A stretch of DNA of 64,000 nt. Origin: Sandaracinus amylolyticus (GTDB lineage: Bacteria; Myxococcota_A; Polyangia; Polyangiales; Sandaracinaceae). The notes beneath the pieces were generated by a model. That model was not told the DNA's origin. It saw nothing but the letters and a program-made list of their open reading frames with translations, and searched no databases. The stretch covers positions 9,920,001 through 9,984,000 of the forward strand of contig NZ_CP011125.1 in assembly GCF_000737325.1 (NCBI RefSeq), read 5' to 3'. Position numbers and translations under genes: made by a program. Of the stretch, positions 34,940-43,400 are shown one piece after another. Positions within the stretch are counted from its first letter, which is position 1. Each line of letters opens with the position of its first letter.

Positions 34940-36493
34940 TCACAACCCCAGGCGACGTCTGCGATCGCGAGAGCGCCACTCGTCGACGCGATCGCGCGGA
35001 TGCATCGGCCCGTCGAACTCGAGCACGAACGCCGCATCCAGATCGGTGAGCCCGCGGGTGCGCACGTAGATCGTCTTGCGCGCCCAGGGCAGGAAGAAGA
35101 GGCGGAACGGGAAGAAGTTCTTCACCACGACGACGTCGGCCTCGCGCATCGGAAGGCCCATCGCCTCGTAGAACGACGGACGGATCGCGAGCGTCGGGCC
35201 CTCGGTCACGACGAGCCGCACCTTGCCGGCGTCCTTGCGCGAGACGTGCGCGGGCGCGTCGAGATCGAGCGCGACACGGCGGCCGAACCCGGGGTCGACA
35301 CGCTTGCTGCGCACCACCGCGTCGCACGTGATCGGCGCGCCGGCGCGCGCGGGATCGAGCGCGCCACCGAAGCGCACCGAGACCTCGTCGCCGACGTTCT
35401 TCGCGTCCATCGCGCGCACGAGCGCGGGGTCGCGCACCGCCGCGTAGCAGACCATACCCTCGCCGCGCTCCAGCAGGGCGCGGATGAGGTGGGTCGAGTC
35501 GCCGCTCGAGCCCGCGCTCACCACGTCGGACGCGTCGGACATCACGACCACGCCGAGCTTGCGCGCCCAGGTCGCGCGCTTCGCGTCGTCGACTGCTTGC
35601 TCCGCGCTCGCGAAGTCCGGCGTGCGCACGTCGCGCACCGCCCAGCACGCCTCGGCGAGCTCGTCGGCGAGCGACTCGGCGAGCGCAGGATCGCCGTCGG
35701 TGATCGCGAGCGTGCTCCACCCGAGATCGCGCGCGTCGTTCCACGGGTGGCACATCATCACGCTCGCGGAGAGCACGCCGCGCTGCTTCTCCATCGCGCG
35801 TGCCCGCGCGAAGATCGCGCGCATCGGCGCGAGCAGATCGATCTCGGCGCCGCCTCCGAGCAGCATCGGCAGCGAGCGCCACGCGAGGCGCGGATCGACC
35901 TCGCCACGCAGCGCGCGGATCAGGATCGACGCGGCGAGCCCGCCGGTGCGCCCGTGATCGCGATGGGGGTTCGTCGCGTAGGGCACGATGATCTCGCTCG
36001 CCTCCGCCATCGTGCGCGAGAGGTTCGCGTGCAGATCGAGCGTGACCGCGACGCGCCCGCCGCTCGCTTCCTTCGCGAGCTGGGTGAGGCGCGCGTCGGG
36101 GTTGTCGATGCCGTCGACGCCCATCGCGCCGTGCAGCACGAGCACGACCCCGTCGAGGTCGCGCGCGCGCCGCAGCCCGTCGTCGAGGCGTCCTGCGAGC
36201 TCCTCGAAGCACGCCTTGGTCAGCGGCCCACCGGGCACGGCCCACGCGCTGAAGAGCGGCACCGGCTCGACGTCGCCCGCCTTGCGCATCGCGCGCACCG
36301 CGCCGCTCAGCTCGGCCCACGGCAGGAACCCCGGCGCCTCGTTGCCGAGCACGCCGCAGCGCGCGAGCAGATCGTCGCCCTCGAGGAAGTGCTGGGCGCG
36401 GAAGTCGTCGATCGTGGTGCGCAGCGGCGAGAGCGCGTTCGTCTCCTGCGCGATGCGCGCGATGGCGATGCGGAGTGGCTTCTTGGTGGGCAC
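34940..36493 (-). CDS. M81 family metallopeptidase (MlrC-like)
   Basis: A 517-residue protein. Blocks of the M81/MlrC family are IARIAQETNALSP, LHGAMGVDGIDNPDARL, VTLDLHANLS, NPHRDHGRTG, LLGGGAEIDLLAP and C-terminal NFFPFRLFFLPWA. Conserved His/Asp residues in these supply the metal site. MlrC degrades a linear microcystin tetrapeptide in Sphingomonas; here the substrate is unknown. I take the GTG at 36493 (PTKKPLRIAIARIAQ), because a further upstream ATG would overlap the divergent gene. Divergent, 40 bases from the PLP decarboxylase. Confidence 0.85.
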   Translation of the reverse strand: MPTKKPLRIAIARIAQETNALSPLRTTIDDFRAQHFLEGDDLLARCGVLGNEAPGFLPWAELSGAVRAMRKAGDVEPVPLFSAWAVPGGPLTKACFEELAGRLDDGLRRARDLDGVVLVLHGAMGVDGIDNPDARLTQLAKEASGGRVAVTLDLHANLSRTMAEASEIIVPYATNPHRDHGRTGGLAASILIRALRGEVDPRLAWRSLPMLLGGGAEIDLLAPMRAIFARARAMEKQRGVLSASVMMCHPWNDARDLGWSTLAITDGDPALAESLADELAEACWAVRDVRTPDFASAEQAVDDAKRATWARKLGVVVMSDASDVVSAGSSGDSTHLIRALLERGEGMVCYAAVRDPALVRAMDAKNVGDEVSVRFGGALDPARAGAPITCDAVVRSKRVDPGFGRRVALDLDAPAHVSRKDAGKVRLVVTEGPTLAIRPSFYEAMGLPMREADVVVVKNFFPFRLFFLPWARKTIYVRTRGLTDLDAAFVLEFDGPMHPRDRVDEWRSRDRRRRLGL

Positions 36494-36533
36494 GTCGCGC
36501 GGCAGCGTATCGCATCGTGTAGATTGCGCGCCG

Positions 36534-38024
36534 ATGCCGCTCACGATCCCCTCGCGTGGCCTCGGCGAGAACGAAGTGCTCCGCGCGCTCGACGAGCTCA
36601 AGCGCGACGACGCCGACTACGAGCAGGGCCGCACCTTCAGCCTCGTCTACTACGCGGGCCCCGAGCACCAACGGCTCATCGAGAAGGCCTACACGAAGTT
36701 CGCCGCGACGAACGCGCTGAACCCGATGGCGTTCTCGTCGCTGCGCCGCATGGAGGCCGAGGTCGTGCGCATGACCGCGGACATGCTGCACGGCGGTCGC
36801 GACGTCGTCGGCACGATGACGAGCGGCGGGACCGAGTCGATCCTGCTCTCGGTGAAGACCGCGCGCGATCGCGCGCGCGCGCTCAAGCCGAAGATCGTGA
36901 AGCCCAACATCGTCGCGCCCGAGACGATCCACGTCGCGTTCGACAAGGCCGCGCAGTACTTCGGGCTCGAGATGCGCTACGCGCGGCTCGACCGCGATCT
37001 GCGCGCCGACGTGAAGGACATGGCGAGCCTCGTCGACGCGAGCACGGTGCTGATCGCGGCGAGCGCGCCGCAGTACCCGCACGGCGTGGTCGATCCGATC
37101 GAGGAGATCGGTGCGCTCGCGGAGCGCAAGAAGATCGCGTTCCACGTCGACGCGTGTGTCGGTGGGTTCCTGCTGCCGTGGGTCGAGCGCCTCGGGTATC
37201 CGATCCCGCCGTGGGACTTCCGCGTGCGCGGCGTGACGTCGATCAGCGCCGACGTGCACAAGTACGGCTTCGCCTCGAAGGGAGCGAGCACGATCCTCTA
37301 TCGCGACATGGACTTCTTGCGGCACCAGTTCTTCGTCTCGACGGACTGGCCGGGCGGCATCTACGCGTCGCCGTCGATCCCGGGCACGCGCTCGGGCGGC
37401 GCGATCGCGGCGGCGTGGGCGTCGCTGGTCGCGATGGGCGAGAGCGGGTTCCTCGATCACACGCGCCGCGCGATGAGCGCGTCGCGCGCGCTGATCGCGG
37501 GCATCGAGCAGATCCCCGAGCTCGAGGTGATGGGCCGCCCCGACGCGACGATCGTGTCGTGGCGCAGCCGGAAGACCTCGGGGCTCGACGTGTACACGCT
37601 GGCGGATCGTCTCGAGGACCGCGACTGGAACGTCGATCGCCAGCAGAACCCGCCCTGCATCCACTGCACGGTCACCTCGAACCACGAGGGCGTCGTCGAG
37701 GAGTACCTGCGCGACGTGCGCGAGGCGGTGCAGTTCGTGAAGTCGCACCCCGAGCTGCAGTCGCGCGGGAACGCCGCGATGTACGGGATGATGGCGAAGG
37801 TGCCGTTCCGCGGGATGGTGAAGAAGAGCGTGCTCGAGGTGATGGAGAAGATGTACGGGCCCGACGCGGCGCGGCCCGACCTCGACATGCTGGGCGGTGG
37901 CGAGGACGAGAGCGTCGTGATGAAGCTCGTGAAGAGCTACGGCGATCGCGCGCTCGGCGTGCTCGATCGCCTGAACGACGTGCGCGATCGCTTCCGTCTC
38001 ACGAAGAAGCGCCGTACCCAGTAG
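36534..38024 (+). CDS. PLP-dependent decarboxylase (sphingosine-1-phosphate lyase-like)
   Basis: A 496-residue type-II PLP decarboxylase family protein. Blocks are TMTSGGTESILLSVKTARDRA, FHVDACVGGFLLPWVERLG and the lysine site SISADVHKYGFASKGAS. PTD, glutamate decarboxylase and sphingosine-1-phosphate lyase share this pattern; GGTESI and HVDACVGG with FDKAAQYFGLE point to the lyase branch. Sphingolipids occur in Bacteroidetes and some myxobacteria (family knowledge), so a lyase role is possible but not shown. Confidence 0.85.
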   Translation: MPLTIPSRGLGENEVLRALDELKRDDADYEQGRTFSLVYYAGPEHQRLIEKAYTKFAATNALNPMAFSSLRRMEAEVVRMTADMLHGGRDVVGTMTSGGTESILLSVKTARDRARALKPKIVKPNIVAPETIHVAFDKAAQYFGLEMRYARLDRDLRADVKDMASLVDASTVLIAASAPQYPHGVVDPIEEIGALAERKKIAFHVDACVGGFLLPWVERLGYPIPPWDFRVRGVTSISADVHKYGFASKGASTILYRDMDFLRHQFFVSTDWPGGIYASPSIPGTRSGGAIAAAWASLVAMGESGFLDHTRRAMSASRALIAGIEQIPELEVMGRPDATIVSWRSRKTSGLDVYTLADRLEDRDWNVDRQQNPPCIHCTVTSNHEGVVEEYLRDVREAVQFVKSHPELQSRGNAAMYGMMAKVPFRGMVKKSVLEVMEKMYGPDAARPDLDMLGGGEDESVVMKLVKSYGDRALGVLDRLNDVRDRFRLTKKRRTQ

Positions 38025-38028
38025 CGCG

Positions 38029-39030
38029 TCAGTCCGCGACGCAGATCACGCTGCGCGTCGCGCACTCGCCGTCGCCCGAGCGCTGGAGGCCGGATGCGAT
38101 CTCGAGCGCGCGTGTCTGCGCGGGGCACGCGCAGTCCTCGCCGGTCGCGCACGACGTCGCGCCTTCGCAGCGCAGCTCGGTGTACGCCGACGCGATCGTC
38201 GCGCCGGGCTCGGGCGCGCTCGCGAGGCAGAACACGATCCGGGTGCGGCGATCGATGTCGTTGCGGCCGATCCAGCTGCGGCTCGGCGTGAAGCCCTCGG
38301 GGCACGCACACTCGCCGGTGTCGCCGTTGGGCTCGAGGCAGCGACGGCTCGGCTCCTCTTCGACGACGTAGGCCCCGCCGTACGAGCCGCTCTCGGGCGT
38401 CGTCGCAGCCTCGCAGAGACCGAGGATCGCGTGCACGCGCGGGTCCTCGCGATCGACGCGCCATCGCACCTCGAGCGCGGAGAACGGGCCGCAATTGCAC
38501 GCGCCGGTCAGCGGGTTCTCGTCGACGCAGGTCCCGTCACCGCGCCGCACGTACGCGCCGCCGAACGCGCTGCAGCGCTGCGAGGTGCCCACGGTGACCG
38601 GCTCGAAGCCCGCTTCGCACGACACGCCGCAGGAGCCTTCGTCGCAGCTCGCTTCGCCGTGCGCGGGAGGCGCTTCGCAGGCGGTGCAGTCGCTCGTCGA
38701 TGCGTCGAGGCCAGCATCGTCGTGCCCGCCATCGTCGAGTCCGGCATCGTCGAGTCCGGCATCGTCGAGTCCGGCATCGTCGAGTCCGCCGTCGTGATCG
38801 TCGACGCCTCCTTCGGGCCCGCCGGCGTCGTCGACGTAGAGCCCACCGTCGACCCAGTCGCCGAGAGGAAGACAGCGATAGCTCAGCCGATGTCGCGCGC
38901 GACCTTCGTCGCAGGCGCATCGGTTCGCGCCGGCGTTCCACGACGAGCCCTCCGGGCAATTCGGGTCGCCGACGCAGGCGCTGGAGAGGACGGAGAAGAG
39001 AAGCGCGGAGCAGAAGAGGAAGCGGTGCAT
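38029..39030 (-). CDS. Cys-rich lipoprotein with Asp/Ala/Gly repeats
   Basis: A 333-residue lipoprotein (lipobox LSSACVG, Cys about 18). After a Cys-rich stretch (CPEGSSWNAGANRCACDEG) comes a low-complexity linker of LDDAG units, encoded by near-identical 15-base repeats (about 38729-38795). The C-terminal half has more than ten cysteines in pairs (SCDEGSCGVSCEAGFEP, CACPEGFTPSR), like EGF/TNFR-type adhesion modules. Its stop is 4 bases after the convergent decarboxylase stop. Function unknown. Confidence 0.75.
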   Translation of the reverse strand: MHRFLFCSALLFSVLSSACVGDPNCPEGSSWNAGANRCACDEGRARHRLSYRCLPLGDWVDGGLYVDDAGGPEGGVDDHDGGLDDAGLDDAGLDDAGLDDGGHDDAGLDASTSDCTACEAPPAHGEASCDEGSCGVSCEAGFEPVTVGTSQRCSAFGGAYVRRGDGTCVDENPLTGACNCGPFSALEVRWRVDREDPRVHAILGLCEAATTPESGSYGGAYVVEEEPSRRCLEPNGDTGECACPEGFTPSRSWIGRNDIDRRTRIVFCLASAPEPGATIASAYTELRCEGATSCATGEDCACPAQTRALEIASGLQRSGDGECATRSVICVAD

Positions 39031-39117
39031 GCGTGATGATCTCGGGTTGCGAACCGAGACCTCGCGCGCCCGCATTCCCTTGGGCGACGCGCGATGTTCG
39101 CGTTCAGCGCAGCGCGA

Positions 39118-40212
39118 TCATTCGATGGCTTCGAGCAGCGCGTCCGCGATCGCGTCCGACTCTTCGGGGCGGAACCGCGCGTTCTGCTCGAGGTGCAGGA
39201 AGCGCCCGCTCGCGCTCCCCGCGGCGTCGACGCACGCGTCGGGCGCGCCGTTCAGATGGCGGCCTTGCGCGTCCGTCGTCCCGCACAGGCGCGCGTCGCG
39301 CGGCACGTCGGGATCGCCGAAGTCGTTGCACGTGGTGATCGACTCGGTCGGGAAGCGTGCGTGCAGCGCGCGCGCGAAGCGTGCGACCGCGCTCGTCTCG
39401 CCGGTGTCGCGCGACGTTCCGTCGGACACGCTGATCCCGGCCTCGCTCATTCCGTGCACGCCGACGACGAGCGCGGTGGGGTACGCGGCCGCGAGCGCGA
39501 CGTGCGCCGCGTGGAAGATCGAGTCCGTCGCGTGCGCCATGTCCGACTCGCGCACCGGCGCGTCGGGGCCACATGCGTCCGCGGTTCCGTCGCAGCCCGA
39601 TGCGCGATCGCTGCCGCAGCGATGGGTGCCCGCGACGAGCACCGCGCGCGCGCCGGTGCGCGCGAAGATCGCGGCGCTCTCGGCTTCGGTGTCCGCATCC
39701 CAGATCGGGTGCGGCGCTTCGAGGATCAGCGGGCGCGCGTCGTCACGCGTGTCGATCACGAGCGTCGCGTGCCCGGTCTCCGGCGCGCTCGGTCGCAGCA
39801 CGACGAGCTCGGCTTCGTCTCCTTCGCCGCGGCACAGCACGTAGCTCGCCGCGCTCGCCGCGCTCCGCGCGTCGTCGAAGCGCGCCTCGGCGATCGCGGT
39901 GACCGCGTCGCCGATCGCATCGCGCGCGGCCGAGGTCGGCGCGCGGTAGTCGTCGGTGTCGCGCGCGATCGGCGCGATGCGCTCGAGCTCGAGCCACACG
40001 CGCGCGCCGTCCTCGCACACGTCGAGCGGAGCGTCGTCCGCCGGTGCGTCGATCGTCGGCGCGTCGCTCGTCGCGGCGTCGCGCACGCTCGCGTCGAGAT
40101 GCGCGGCATCGAGCGCGCTCGCGTCGCGGCTCGTCGCGGCATCGAGCGCGCCCTCGCTCTCTCCGCACCCGACGATCAGCACGATCAGGCCGAGCCGCGC
40201 GACGCGCCTCAC
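39118..40212 (-). CDS. Lipoprotein with possible Zn-hydrolase fold
   Basis: A 364-residue lipoprotein starting GTG (overlapping the upstream stop as GTGA), lipobox LIVLIVGCGES. An Asp/Ala linker with repeated (L)DA patterns follows. The body has His/Asp clusters reminiscent of N-formylglutamate or poly-glutamate amidohydrolases: LILEAPHPIWDADTEAES, VLVAGTHRC, VVGVHGMSE and RFLHLEQNARF. Whether it is an active enzyme is unclear; I give only the family resemblance. Confidence 0.6.
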   Translation of the reverse strand: MRRVARLGLIVLIVGCGESEGALDAATSRDASALDAAHLDASVRDAATSDAPTIDAPADDAPLDVCEDGARVWLELERIAPIARDTDDYRAPTSAARDAIGDAVTAIAEARFDDARSAASAASYVLCRGEGDEAELVVLRPSAPETGHATLVIDTRDDARPLILEAPHPIWDADTEAESAAIFARTGARAVLVAGTHRCGSDRASGCDGTADACGPDAPVRESDMAHATDSIFHAAHVALAAAYPTALVVGVHGMSEAGISVSDGTSRDTGETSAVARFARALHARFPTESITTCNDFGDPDVPRDARLCGTTDAQGRHLNGAPDACVDAAGSASGRFLHLEQNARFRPEESDAIADALLEAIE

Positions 40213-41297
40213 TCGACCACCACCAGCACGCCGATCATCGGGCCCCCGAGCTCGACGGCGCGCTGCGACGAGTCGAACGGCTGCAGCACCAGGTGGTCGT
40301 AGCCCGCGAAGATCTCGACCGAGTCGATGCGCACGCCGAGCGACGCACGCGCCTGCGCCGAGAACGTCTCGCCGATCGTGCCGAACGAGCCCTCGAGCCC
40401 GAGCACGACCGACTCGTACACGTCCACGTCGACCCCGAGGATCGCATCCACGCCGAATTGCGGCCCGATCCAGTCCTGGAAGTGACGCACCGCGAGCGCG
40501 ATGCGCAGCTGCGCGACCTCCTCGTCGATCAAGCGCGCGCCGATGCCGAGCCGTCCGATCGCGAGCGCGTCGAAGCCCGCGTCGCGCGGCTCGAGGTACC
40601 CCGAGTACCCGAGCAGCACGTCGATCCGGTACGGCAGCGACACGCGCCCCGAGACCGTCACGCGCGCGACGTCGTCGAACACGTAGCCCGCGTCCGCCGA
40701 GATCACGCCCTGCACCTCGGGCCGCACGGTCACGACCTCTTCCTCTCCGACCGCCACGAGCGTGCCCTGCGGCGTGCCCGCGGGCGGCGGCTGATCGGGC
40801 ACGGCGCGCGGCGGCGGGACGATCGGCGACACCAACCGCACGCCCGCCGAGCCGCCGTACATCGGATCGCGCGGCGGCTCGGCCTCGGCCGCGGGCGGCT
40901 GCACGATCACGGTGGTCGTCGTCGTGGTCGTCGTCGTGACCGGCGGCGTCCACGTCGTGCCACCCCAAGGCCGCCACACGCGGTGCGGCGGACGTTCGCG
41001 CGTCTGCGGCGGAGGGCTCTCCCGTGGCTGCGGATCGGGCACGTCGGGGCGGTCGTAGCCGCCCCCGAGCGGCGGCCGGACCACGCCGCCCCCGCCACCA
41101 CCGCGATCCGGCGGGGGCGGTCGCGACGCCGCGCCGCCTCCGCTCGATCCGCCTCCGTCGACCACAACGCTCGCCGGCTCGCGCCCGCGCACCGCGTCCG
41201 AGCTGCGCTGCAGCAGCTGCGCGTGCACCGCGGCTGGGTCGGCGCCGAGCAGCGCGAACGTGATCCCGATCCCCGCTACGACCGTCTTGCCCCGCAT
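40209..41297 (-). CDS. Exported protein with Pro/Thr-rich linker, possible outer-membrane barrel
   Basis: A 362-residue protein with a signal peptide (about 1-26). The first 160 residues are Gly/Pro-rich (PPPPDRGGGGGG), including a run of nine threonines. The C-terminal half (about 190-360) alternates polar and hydrophobic residues (LGYSGYLEPRDAGFDALAIG, VDVYESVVLGLEGSFGTIG), as in beta-barrel proteins. No named domain. Its stop overlaps the GTG start of the next lipoprotein, so the two are coupled. Confidence 0.65.
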   Translation of the reverse strand: MRGKTVVAGIGITFALLGADPAAVHAQLLQRSSDAVRGREPASVVVDGGGSSGGGAASRPPPPDRGGGGGGVVRPPLGGGYDRPDVPDPQPRESPPPQTRERPPHRVWRPWGGTTWTPPVTTTTTTTTTVIVQPPAAEAEPPRDPMYGGSAGVRLVSPIVPPPRAVPDQPPPAGTPQGTLVAVGEEEVVTVRPEVQGVISADAGYVFDDVARVTVSGRVSLPYRIDVLLGYSGYLEPRDAGFDALAIGRLGIGARLIDEEVAQLRIALAVRHFQDWIGPQFGVDAILGVDVDVYESVVLGLEGSFGTIGETFSAQARASLGVRIDSVEIFAGYDHLVLQPFDSSQRAVELGGPMIGVLVVVE

Positions 41298-41314
41298 GCG
41301 CGAAGCATGTCCGA

Positions 41315-42793
41315 TCACTTCGCGAGCCGCAGGTTCACGAATTCGGGCTCGTCCGTCACCTCGCGCACCACGTGGGGCGCGAGCCACGCGGGCAACGTCA
41401 CCTCGGTGCGCTCGTCGGGCAGCTCGATCTCCGCGAGCACCAGATCGCGATCGAGGAACTCGTCGATCTCCCACGTGCGCTCGCCCTCGGGCACCGCGAA
41501 GCGGCGCTTGCGCACCCGCTTGCCCTTCGTGAGCGGCCACATCTTCGCGAAGATCTCGCGCGTGGTCTCTTCCTCGACCTCGACGCGCGAGAGGCCACGA
41601 CCGAGCTTCACCGTGCGGAAGAAGTGCTCCTCGCCGTCCTTCTTCGTGCGGCGCAGCCGCTCGTGGAGCTCGGTGCCCGGCACGTAGCCCTGATCGAGCT
41701 GCGTGCACGGGAACGCGCGCGCGTGGTCGGGCACCGCGGAGAGCAGGTACTTGCGCTCGATCTCGCGCGGCAGCTCCTTCGGTCCGAGCCCGTCCGCGAG
41801 CGTCTCGACCGAGCCGACCAGCGCGTCGAGCGCTCCGTCGCGCGCGATCCACTCGGTCTTCAGCTGCGCGAACAGCTCCTCGCGGCGATCGTGGGTGCGG
41901 CGCACCAGCGCGAGCAGGCCGAGCTGCTCGTCGCCTTCGCTCGACGCGGTCACGCCGTCGCTCGCGTGGCTCTCGGCCTCGTCCGCCAGGCGCGCCGCGC
42001 GCTCGACCGCAGCCTGCGCGATCTCCTCGCGCAGCAGCGTCGCGCGCACCGCGACGTCGTTCAGCTCGCCGAGCAGATCTTGCAGGCCCTTGAGGCGCCG
42101 CACGATCTCCTTCGCATCCTCGATCGACTCTTCCTTGAGCGGCTCGAGGAGATAGCGGAGGCGCTTGCCGTCCTTGCGCGCCTCGTGCGCGAGCGCCTCG
42201 TCCTCGACGGTGTGCACCTCGCGCAGCTTGTCGCGCAGATCTTCGACCTGCTCGCGCAGCAGCGCGGCCGTCGCGTCGGCGAAGCGACCCGCGCCGCGCG
42301 CCTCGCCGACCACGTGCTCGATGTCGTAGCGCGAGAGATCGCGGCGCAGCTTCGGCAAGAGCGCGAGCAGCGCGGGCACGGTGTCGTCGCGCAGCGCTCC
42401 ATACGCATCGTCGTGTTTGGCGACGAGCCGCGACGCGAGCCACGCGACGCCTCGATGCGCGCCACCCTCGAGCTCGCCGCGCACCTGCTCGAGCCACGCG
42501 AGCTGCACCTCGGTGTCGCGCGCGGTGCCGGTCTCGGCCACGAGGTCCTTGAGCTTCCTGCGACGCTTCTTCGAGAGCGCGCCGTCGAGCGGCGCGTCGT
42601 AGGTCCGCAGCACGGTGCGCAGCTTGCGCAGCGCGACGCGCAGATCGTGGAGCGCCTCGGCGTCCTCGTGATGCGCGGCGATCACGCGCTCACCGGCCGC
42701 GCACGCCTCGTCGATCCAGCGCACGGCGAGCCGGCGCGCGCCCTCTTCGGGGATGCACTCGAGCAGCGGGAGCACGCCGGCGCGGGGCGACAT
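41315..42793 (-). CDS. CHAD-CYTH fusion protein (reverse of the usual order)
   Basis: A 492-residue protein. The N-terminal part (about 15-300) is a CHAD domain: EDAEALHDLRVALRKLRTVL, KRRRKLKDLVAETGTARD, GLQDLLGELNDVAVRATLL. The C-terminal part (about 343-492) is CYTH-like: REIERKYLL, GYVPGTELHERLRRTKKDGE, RTVKLGRGLSRVEVEEETT, WEIDEFLDRDLVLAEIELP. The CYTH EXEXK motif appears as EIERK. CYTH domains act on triphosphates/polyphosphate; CHAD domains bind polyphosphate (family knowledge). In known fusions such as YgiF the CYTH part comes first. Confidence 0.88.
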   Translation of the reverse strand: MSPRAGVLPLLECIPEEGARRLAVRWIDEACAAGERVIAAHHEDAEALHDLRVALRKLRTVLRTYDAPLDGALSKKRRRKLKDLVAETGTARDTEVQLAWLEQVRGELEGGAHRGVAWLASRLVAKHDDAYGALRDDTVPALLALLPKLRRDLSRYDIEHVVGEARGAGRFADATAALLREQVEDLRDKLREVHTVEDEALAHEARKDGKRLRYLLEPLKEESIEDAKEIVRRLKGLQDLLGELNDVAVRATLLREEIAQAAVERAARLADEAESHASDGVTASSEGDEQLGLLALVRRTHDRREELFAQLKTEWIARDGALDALVGSVETLADGLGPKELPREIERKYLLSAVPDHARAFPCTQLDQGYVPGTELHERLRRTKKDGEEHFFRTVKLGRGLSRVEVEEETTREIFAKMWPLTKGKRVRKRRFAVPEGERTWEIDEFLDRDLVLAEIELPDERTEVTLPAWLAPHVVREVTDEPEFVNLRLAK

Positions 42794-43400
42794 CGCGCCG
42801 AGCCTAGCAAACGTGTCCTCCGTGGCTCGTGACAGCCCACGTGATGCGCGGATAGTCGCTTATCGCAGCGGATAAACGCGAGCACCACGATTCGCGGCGT
42901 TTCCGCGCAGCACGCGCCGGCACGCGCACTGCTCAGGGGCGCCGCGGCGCAACGTCGACGAATCCCTGCGGCGCGCACGGGCCCACAGAAATCGGTGGTG
43001 CGTGTTCCGCGAGTTCCGGGCCGTCGAGGTCGCTCCACTCCTTCGCGGGTTCGACTCCCGCCGCCCCCTCCGGGGCGTGCTCTGGTGAGCAGGGCTGACT
43101 GAAAATCAGCAAAAGACGTCCGTCTCACACACGGAAGCTGTCCAAACCCAACAACCCCCAATGCCGTTCTGCCGGCGCGTCGAGTCGTGATCCAGCGCGA
43201 TCACGGCGAAGCACGCGTGGCCCTGCGAGCTGCCGCGTGACCTCGTCACGTGTTGCCCGCGCACGCCCGTCCTCGCGACGCGCGTGTGGCTGGTGGCAGC
43301 TCCCGCTGCGCGCGCGAGGCGCGCCCGCGGGGCGGCGCCATCTCCGCGATCGCATCACGCGATCGCTTCGCTCTCGTCTTCCACCAGGAGGGCCGTTCCC
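42794..43400. other. 607-base intergenic stretch with tRNA-like pieces
   Basis: No gene is credible here. It holds a T-arm-like hairpin (GCGGG-TTCGACT-CCCGC, 43045-43061) followed by a CGCCCCC acceptor-like strand; this folds back with the CGGGGCG directly downstream. A second tRNA-like element is GCTGA-CTGAAAA-TCAGC (43094-43110), an anticodon-arm shape with GAA in the loop. I could not build a complete tRNA or tmRNA from them. AGGAGG at 43386-43391 is the ribosome site of the next gene. Confidence 0.45.

Noticed and set aside
42990-43070. A complete tRNA or tmRNA gene ending at about 43070
   Set aside because: The T-arm is good, but no 5' acceptor strand or D-arm occurs at the right distance for a 75-95 base tRNA, and the tmRNA tag and 5' domain are not found upstream.
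43094-43110. GCTGA-CTGAAAA-TCAGC as a stand-alone tRNA-Phe gene
   Set aside because: The arm has the right loop, but no T-arm follows it and the D-arm-like sequence before it has a loop of only four bases.
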